From assembly GCA_034189725.1 (NCBI GenBank), contig JAXHUK010000039.1, positions 1 to 11,360 of the forward strand: DNA of 11,360 nucleotides. The letters are read 5' to 3'. The DNA comes from JAXHUK01 sp034189725 (GTDB lineage Bacteria; Chloroflexota; Dehalococcoidia; SZUA-161). Positions within the stretch are counted from its first letter, which is position 1, and every line of letters begins with the position of its first letter. A program made the position numbers and the translations under genes. The notes beneath the pieces are model-generated. The model made no database searches, had not been told where the DNA came from, and saw only the letters and a list, made by a program, of their open reading frames with translations. Shown here piece by piece: positions 7,864-11,360 of the stretch.

Positions 7864-8583
7864 ATGAGAAGGTTGAGCCTTATCGCAATTATGGCTTTAG
7901 TTGTCTCTCTTGCACTAGTGGGGACAACGAGCAATGAAGTTAAGGCGCAGGGATCCATGAATGTGATCCCGGAAACGGGGTACCCAACGTCAACCGTGGT
8001 CATCACGACGACTGGAATTGACGTTGAAGTAACGTTAGAGGTCTACTGGGATGGGATAAATGTACCTGCAGAAGTCATAAGGCTTGGTGGGGAGTCCTCG
8101 GAATTTTTAGTGTTTATTGCTGTTCCTGAGGATGCTGATACAGGCAATAGCGTTATCGCGGTATATCCTGATTTTGCCCCACCACCGGCACTACCGGCAG
8201 CTACTGCTACATTCGAAGTCATTGAGCCTCCAAGAGGAGAAGAGGGAGATGATGGCTCCGTGGGGCCTCCAGGCCCCCCAGGCCCTCCAGGCGAACAGGG
8301 ACTCCCGGGAGATGAAGGGCCAGAGGGCCCAATGGGACCAGCGGGACCTGCCGGTCCTGCGGGCCTAGCAGGAGCACCTGGTGAGCCAGGGCCGGAAGGC
8401 CCAGAGGGACCTCCAGGCGAGCAGGGTGAACCGGGAACGGAAGGACCTGCAGGTGAACAGGGGCTACAAGGTGAAACGGGAGAGTGCGAATGCTCCGCTC
8501 TCGGTACCGCCGGCTTCTGGCTGGCACTCATAGCGCTTCTGCTGATCGTTGGCAATAAGGTCAGGCAGTGGACGATTGGCTGA
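7864..8583 (+). CDS. Secreted, membrane-anchored collagen-like protein
   Basis: A 239-residue surface protein. Residues 1-29 are a signal peptide (RRLSLIAIMALVVSLALVG, cleavage likely near VKAQG). Residues about 30-120 form an IPT/TIG-like beta domain (VIPETGYPTSTVVITTTGI; VYWDGINVPAEVI). Residues 125-208 are 28 uninterrupted Gly-X-Y triplets, rich in GPP, GPA, GEQ and GEP, able to form a collagen triple helix. C208 and C210 at its end could cross-link the three chains. A membrane helix (about 214-230, GFWLALIALLLIVG) is followed by KVRQW, so the C-terminus should be inside and the collagen stalk outside. There is no sortase LPXTG motif. The strong AGGAGGA site just upstream of the ATG and the 224-nt gap suggest a transcript separate from the CIS genes. 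It may act in adhesion or as a cell-surface stalk. No link to the injection system is shown. Confidence 0.9.
   Translation: MRRLSLIAIMALVVSLALVGTTSNEVKAQGSMNVIPETGYPTSTVVITTTGIDVEVTLEVYWDGINVPAEVIRLGGESSEFLVFIAVPEDADTGNSVIAVYPDFAPPPALPAATATFEVIEPPRGEEGDDGSVGPPGPPGPPGEQGLPGDEGPEGPMGPAGPAGPAGLAGAPGEPGPEGPEGPPGEQGEPGTEGPAGEQGLQGETGECECSALGTAGFWLALIALLLIVGNKVRQWTIG
8236..8484 (+). repeat. Collagen Gly-X-Y codon repeat
   Basis: An in-frame run of Gly-X-Y codons, with GGN or GGA/GGC at every third codon and frequent CCN and GAA. It has no interruption over 27 full triplets plus GEC. Low-complexity DNA of this kind also opens spurious antisense frames and may vary in copy number by slippage. Confidence 0.9.
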
Positions 8584-8664
8584 GAATGCCGGCCTGGAAT
8601 TAAAACAGGGGAAAAGATTTAATAGTTTTGAGATGCACTCATAATCGATGAGGCTTCTCGCACG

Positions 8665-8727
8665 AGATACAAACTGGCTAAAGCAAACAGGTTGAATGCC
8701 TGAGTGTGTTTTAGCCAGTTTGTATCT
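8665..8727. repeat. Long inverted repeat / hairpin
   Basis: Arms 8665-8682 (AGATACAAACTGGCTAAA) and 8710-8727 are perfect 18-bp reverse complements. The stem continues through a G-T pair plus two more pairs, and the loop contains a small apical stem (CAGG 8688-8691 with CCTG 8699-8702). The stem is not GC-rich and no T-run follows, so it is a poor factor-independent terminator. It lies 82 nt after the collagen-like gene. It may be a palindromic intergenic repeat, the ends of a degenerate miniature element, or an RNA hairpin that blocks 3' decay. Confidence 0.85.
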
Positions 8728-8833
8728 TAGTATTCTTGTATGCCGTTTCTCGTCATAGTACTCCTTTAAGTGCCTCCTTTTTGATACAATGATACTACTT
8801 TCAGTAACTTGTATTATGACGTACTTAGGGGTA

Positions 8834-8861
8834 TTGACAAAACTGCTGAATATGATAGTAT
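8834..8861 (+). promoter_or_regulatory. Candidate sigma-70 promoter
   Basis: A perfect TTGACA at 8834-8839 and, after 16 bases, TAGTAT at 8856-8861 as a modest -10 box, in an AT-rich stretch. It would start transcription near 8868, ahead of the terminator at 8998-9034 and the secreted cyclase-fold gene at 9197. Confidence 0.4.
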
Positions 8862-8867
8862 TGATAT

Positions 8868-9034
8868 TCTTCATTCCTACTCACATATGATATCTATGTA
8901 GAAGACTTGGGAAATTATCACCTGTGCTGCGTTGCTATGGGGGAGGGGAAGATGGCAATAGGCATGGTGAAGCTAAACTGGGTGTGGGAACAGTCGAGGG
9001 CTATCCAGCTTATGCTGGGTAGCCCTTGTTTATT
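8868..9034 (+). ncRNA. Candidate small RNA or 5' leader ending in a terminator
   Basis: The stretch between the promoter candidate and the terminator carries no convincing reading frame. It is purine-rich and can form nested stems, for example TTGCTAT (about 8932-8938) with ATGGCAA, and ACTG with CAGT (about 8977-8994). It does not show the conserved cores of SRP RNA, RNase P RNA, tmRNA or the common riboswitches that I know. It could be an independent RNA of about 165 nt or an attenuator leader for the gene at 9197. It is identified only by its flanking signals. Confidence 0.3.
8998..9034 (+). terminator. Factor-independent terminator
   Basis: GGGCTATCCAGC (8998-9009) pairs with GCTGGGTAGCCC (9014-9025). 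The stem is 12 bp with one G-U pair and a TTAT loop, followed directly by the T-rich TTGTTTATTT. It lies 160-200 nt before the next gene and far from the previous one, so it ends either a small RNA or an attenuated leader. Confidence 0.75.
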
Positions 9035-9130
9035 TGTATGATCTGCGTCAAGGTAATCAGAGTAAAGGGGCTGGTGATGAGGTGGAGTATGAGGTGTCGC
9101 GGAGTGTTGGGATTTTGGCAGATGTACAGT

Positions 9131-9159
9131 CTATGCCCTACCCGTGTGGTAGGGCATGG
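9131..9159 (+). promoter_or_regulatory. GC-rich leader hairpin upstream of the cyclase-fold gene
   Basis: ATGCCCTACC (9133-9142) is the perfect reverse complement of 9148-9157, and the stem extends by a T-G and a C-G pair to 12 bp with loop CGTGT. No T-run follows (GGGAGGATC instead), so it is not a terminator. It ends 37 nt before ATG 9197 and could shape mRNA stability or translation. It is not seen elsewhere in the window. Confidence 0.55.
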
Positions 9160-9196
9160 GAGGATCAAGCCAAATTGATGAAGGGGGTAACAAGAA

Positions 9197-10921
9197 ATGA
9201 AGCGCTTTATCGCTTCTACTATAGTTGTTTTAGTGCTTCTGGTTGGCTTGGTGGCGATTCCTGTGCAATCTGCAACAGAGGTCGATATCGGACAGGCGAT
9301 TACAGATGGTGTAGCCTGGCTGGCAGAGCAGCAGAACGACGATGGCAGTTGGGGGGACTGGGATCAAACGGCAATGACCGCGCTTGTCCTGGTTAAGCTC
9401 CAGGAGAGGGCTTATGAACTGGACTATCCGTCGCCGTTTGATGAGGCGTATCCCTATTCGAACAATGTTACCAAAGGATGGGAGTACATTTTTACCAATC
9501 CGGCTGGTGCTCCCCCACCATATGTAGTGCAAGCTCAGATAGGGATACAGGTACACGGCCTCAATAACGATGATCCGGACACGAACGGCAATGGCTACGG
9601 GCTTTATTTCACCAATCCTAATCCAGGCCATGAAAACTATACTACTGGCATCTGTCTCATGGCACTTGCTTCCAGCGGTACACCCAACAGGCCTAACGAT
9701 GGCGGGCTGGATTTCGATGGCGATGGGAACCCGGATACTTTCATGGAGATAGCTCAAGAAACGGTGGATTGGATGGCCTTTGCCCAGGGAGATTCAGGAA
9801 ATGATGAAGGTGGTTGGGGCTATTTCTCTATTGACAATGGGGACACTGACTGGACAGACCAGTCTAACTCCGGTTATTCCGTGTTGGGTCTGGCGTACGC
9901 AGAGGGTTTTGGTTGTACTGTTCCCGGCTGGGTCAGGACCGAGTTGAACGTTTGGATTGGAACCATCCAGGATCCGGTAAGCGGCGGCTCGTTCTACAAC
10001 CCGGATTGGATACCTCATAGTCCAATGTTGAACGAACTTAAGGCAGGAAATCTGATATTCCAGATGACGTTCTGCGGCGATACTCCTGATGTCCAACGGT
10101 TCCAAGATGCTTTGTCCTACATCGAGACACACTGGAGGGACCAGAATGCTGATCCCGGTTGGGGGTACAATGTTCCCCCAGCCAACTATCAAGCGATGTA
10201 CTGCCTGATGAAGGGTTTGGGCTATAGCGACATACGATTGTTAGATACCGATGGTGACGGTGCTCGTGATGATGATTGGCTGAATCAGGAGCCACCGGCT
10301 TCACCAGCGGAGGATTTCTCCAGCGTGATCGTGTCACAGCAGAATCCTGACGGGTCTTGGCATTCACACTATGGCAGTCCCATCCTGGGTACTACCTGGG
10401 CTTTGCTCACCCTGGAGTTCATTTTCCCTGATATCACTCCTCCCGAAGTGTGGTGTGAAGAGAGTGTGAACCCTCATGGTAACAATATCCCGGGCAAGGA
10501 GCGCGGCAAAAATGGCAAGCCCAAACCGAACCAGAATCCTGACGGATTCTATAAGCTTATGGCGACGGATAACAGCGATGAACCAGAAATGATCAAGATT
10601 TATGTCGTTTACCGGTACGGTCCGGAGCCGGAAGAAGCGGTTATATTCCCCGAAAATCCGCATGTGAATCCGGATGCCGCGAGCTTTAGCAGTGGGGATG
10701 TGATTAAGCTTACTGAAGCTCCAGGGGCTGCACCTTCTATGAAGAAGATCGGTAGCTCCAATGGTAATGCGGATGCAGTGGTAGCTCACATCACCATACC
10801 CAAAGACACAGCACCATCTCCTCCTGATGACCCTACTGGTTTTTATCTTGTTGCCGTTGATTCGAGCGGGAACTACAGGGTATGTGCTGGATGCTGTCTC
10901 GTGCCTCCTCCTCCAATGTAG
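9197..10921 (+). CDS. Secreted protein with prenyltransferase/squalene-cyclase-type repeats and C-terminal Ig-like region
   Basis: A 574-residue protein with an N-terminal signal peptide (FIASTIVVLVLLVGLVAIP, cleavage near QSA). Residues about 28-410 resemble the alpha-alpha barrel repeats of squalene cyclases and prenyltransferases. QW-like motifs are present (QQNDDGSWG near 46, GGWGYF near 210, DPGWGYN near 318, QQNPDGSWH near 378), each leading into a helix such as TAMTALVLVKL or TTWALLTLEF. The DxDD catalytic motif of squalene-hopene cyclase is not seen, and export also argues against that enzyme. Asp-rich loops (DFDGDGNPDTF near 172 and DTDGDGARDDDW near 350) look like calcium sites. From about 413 a beta-rich region follows (DNSDEPEMIKIYVVYRYG; TGFYLVAVDSSGNYRVC), ending CAGCCLVPPPPM. 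An AAGGGGG site lies nine bases before the ATG. The function is unknown. Binding of a small hydrophobic ligand or glycan, or a structural surface role, would both fit. Confidence 0.85.
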   Translation: MKRFIASTIVVLVLLVGLVAIPVQSATEVDIGQAITDGVAWLAEQQNDDGSWGDWDQTAMTALVLVKLQERAYELDYPSPFDEAYPYSNNVTKGWEYIFTNPAGAPPPYVVQAQIGIQVHGLNNDDPDTNGNGYGLYFTNPNPGHENYTTGICLMALASSGTPNRPNDGGLDFDGDGNPDTFMEIAQETVDWMAFAQGDSGNDEGGWGYFSIDNGDTDWTDQSNSGYSVLGLAYAEGFGCTVPGWVRTELNVWIGTIQDPVSGGSFYNPDWIPHSPMLNELKAGNLIFQMTFCGDTPDVQRFQDALSYIETHWRDQNADPGWGYNVPPANYQAMYCLMKGLGYSDIRLLDTDGDGARDDDWLNQEPPASPAEDFSSVIVSQQNPDGSWHSHYGSPILGTTWALLTLEFIFPDITPPEVWCEESVNPHGNNIPGKERGKNGKPKPNQNPDGFYKLMATDNSDEPEMIKIYVVYRYGPEPEEAVIFPENPHVNPDAASFSSGDVIKLTEAPGAAPSMKKIGSSNGNADAVVAHITIPKDTAPSPPDDPTGFYLVAVDSSGNYRVCAGCCLVPPPPM

Positions 10922-10960
10922 GTCAGGTGCTGGTTTTGTGATGGCGGAACCAAAATGATA

Positions 10961-11002
10961 GACATAAAGGGGATGACTCTACAGTCATCCCCTTTATATG
11001 TC
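10961..11002. terminator. Probable bidirectional terminator
   Basis: AAAGGGGATGACT (10966-10978) pairs perfectly with 10983-10995 around loop CTAC. The stem extends outward by T-A and A-T pairs and, after a two-base bulge, GAC with GTC. T-rich sequence lies on both sides. It ends the plus-strand cyclase-fold gene 40 nt after its stop and can also end the convergent tRNA transcript from the minus strand. Confidence 0.75.
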
Positions 11003-11087
11003 CACTTGTTTGCTATGCTGCCTGGAAGTGTAGTGCGTGAACGTTTAGTACAGAAAGATATGAGCTATCATGGGTTGTTTTAGCGTA

Positions 11088-11162
11088 TGGAGCCAGCGGT
11101 GGGATTCGAACCCACGGCCTGCGGTTTACGAAACCGCTGCTCTTCCACTGAGCTACGCTGGC
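11088..11162 (-). tRNA. trnT: tRNA-Thr (anticodon CGT)
   Basis: A complete cloverleaf read on the minus strand. It has a 7-bp acceptor stem (GCCAGCG with CGCTGGC), a D arm GCTC-AGTGGAA-GAGC and anticodon stem GCGGT/ACCGC. The loop is TTCGTAA, giving anticodon CGT for codon ACG. There is a 5-base variable loop, a T arm GTGGG-TTCGAAT-CCCAC, discriminator T and an encoded CCA. The length is 72 nt plus CCA. No intron or mismatch is seen. tRNA genes are frequent integration sites, but no attachment repeat is visible in the window. Confidence 0.97.
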
Positions 11163-11177
11163 ATGCTATCAATGTGG

Positions 11178-11207
11178 ATTATACCTGAAAACATAGGTGA
11201 TGAGCAA
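11178..11207 (-). promoter_or_regulatory. Promoter of the tRNA-Thr gene
   Basis: On the minus strand, a perfect TATAAT (11183 to 11178) lies 15 nt before the tRNA 5' end. TTGCTC (11207 to 11202) is 18 nt further upstream as a weak -35 box. The start point would fall about 8 nt before the mature tRNA. Confidence 0.55.
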
Positions 11208-11232
11208 CTGGATTCAGTAATCAGTAAAATGT

Positions 11233-11260
11233 GTAGGGGCGTATGATCATACGCCCCTAC
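11233..11260. repeat. Perfect 28-bp palindrome, REP-like intergenic repeat
   Basis: GTAGGGGCGTATGA followed by its exact reverse complement, with no spacer (axis between 11246 and 11247). The outer GTAGGGGCG/CGCCCCTAC ends resemble the hairpin repeats with fixed GTAGGGGC ends and variable cores that I recall as common between genes in Chloroflexota and some other bacteria. It lies upstream of the tRNA promoter. As RNA it would fold only with some central bases unpaired. It is not followed by a T-run. Confidence 0.88.
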
Positions 11261-11306
11261 TTGCCATATCTAAACAATGTTTGCAAAGCACCTAGACAAC
11301 ACCGGG

Positions 11307-11360
11307 CTAAAAGTCATATATTGGAATGGCGCTAGCTTTGACTGCCGGGGGCAAGGTTGC
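11307..11360 (-). CDS. Possible C-terminal end of an unidentified minus-strand gene
   Basis: From the right edge the minus strand is open for 17 codons (ATLPPAVKASAIPIYDF) to a TAG at 11309-11307. The composition is compatible with a protein tail, and the nearby palindrome would sit after its 3' end. It is far too short to be sure. The neighbouring minus frame is also open for a similar length. Confidence 0.15.
   Translation of the reverse strand, partial: ATLPPAVKASAIPIYDF

Noticed and set aside
8043..8555. Long antisense frame of 170 codons opposite the collagen-like gene
   Set aside because: It is a shadow of the Gly-X-Y codon periodicity (CCN/GGN give Pro/Ser/Gly on the other strand), and its composition is only low-complexity.
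8464..8874. 136-codon minus frame over the collagen gene end and the inverted repeat
   Set aside because: It reads through both arms of the palindrome and into antisense of a confident gene, and has no recognisable domain.
9034..9396. 120-codon plus frame beginning upstream of the cyclase-fold gene
   Set aside because: It begins in the terminator tail, crosses the 9131-9159 hairpin and overlaps the signal peptide of the well-supported gene at 9197 in another frame. It shows no family resemblance.
11088..11162. Integration of a mobile element at the tRNA-Thr gene
   Set aside because: No repeated tRNA 3' segment and no integrase gene are visible in the window.

Overview
The window is bacterial. 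It has Shine-Dalgarno-led genes, a TTGACA-type promoter candidate, factor-independent terminators and a tRNA gene with an encoded CCA. Base composition is intermediate. The mix of collagen-like and secreted cyclase-fold proteins with a contractile-injection-system (CIS) baseplate, and a GTAGGGGC-type palindrome, reminds me of Chloroflexota (Dehalococcoidia-like) metagenome contigs. That taxonomic guess is weak and rests on recall of style, not on a marker gene.

Positions 1-100 do not fit the downstream gene. The only protein-like frame there reads on the minus strand, and the plus-strand spike gene begins mid-protein at about 97. This is a rearrangement point or an assembly join. Positions 97-7639 are a compact plus-strand block of CIS baseplate genes in the Afp/PVC/MAC-like order: a 5'-truncated VgrG/gp5-type spike with its beta-helix needle, a PAAR-like tip, a gp25 wedge protein, a baseplate J protein (TIGR02243 type) and a tail protein I homologue (TIGR02242 type). 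Two less usual genes follow. One has an uncharacterised N-terminal domain, a Pro-rich linker and a DUF4159 domain. The other is a 590-residue tail-anchored membrane protein with duplicated Ig-like modules (COG1470-like). Spacing is short (1-nt overlap to about 70 nt), so this looks like one transcription unit. Tube, sheath, LysM adaptor and AAA+ ATPase genes are not in the window, and no toxin or cargo gene is recognisable.

Positions 7640-9196 hold a separate gene for a secreted, membrane-anchored collagen-like protein with 28 uninterrupted Gly-X-Y triplets. A 613-nt gene-free stretch follows, with a long inverted repeat, a promoter candidate, a clear terminator bounding a possible small RNA of about 165 nt, and a second GC-rich hairpin. 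Positions 9197-10921 encode a secreted protein with prenyltransferase/squalene-cyclase-type repeats, Asp-rich Ca-binding-like loops and a C-terminal Ig-like region. Beyond it are a probably bidirectional terminator, a minus-strand tRNA-Thr(CGT) with its own promoter, and a perfect 28-bp palindrome.

Working model (inference): the baseplate genes build the lower end of a contractile injection machine. The tail-anchored Ig protein, whose large N-terminal part should lie in the cytoplasm, is a candidate for docking the particle to the inner face of the membrane. The DUF4159 fusion may be a baseplate accessory. The collagen-like and cyclase-fold proteins are cell-surface or exported products with their own transcription signals and need not belong to the machine.
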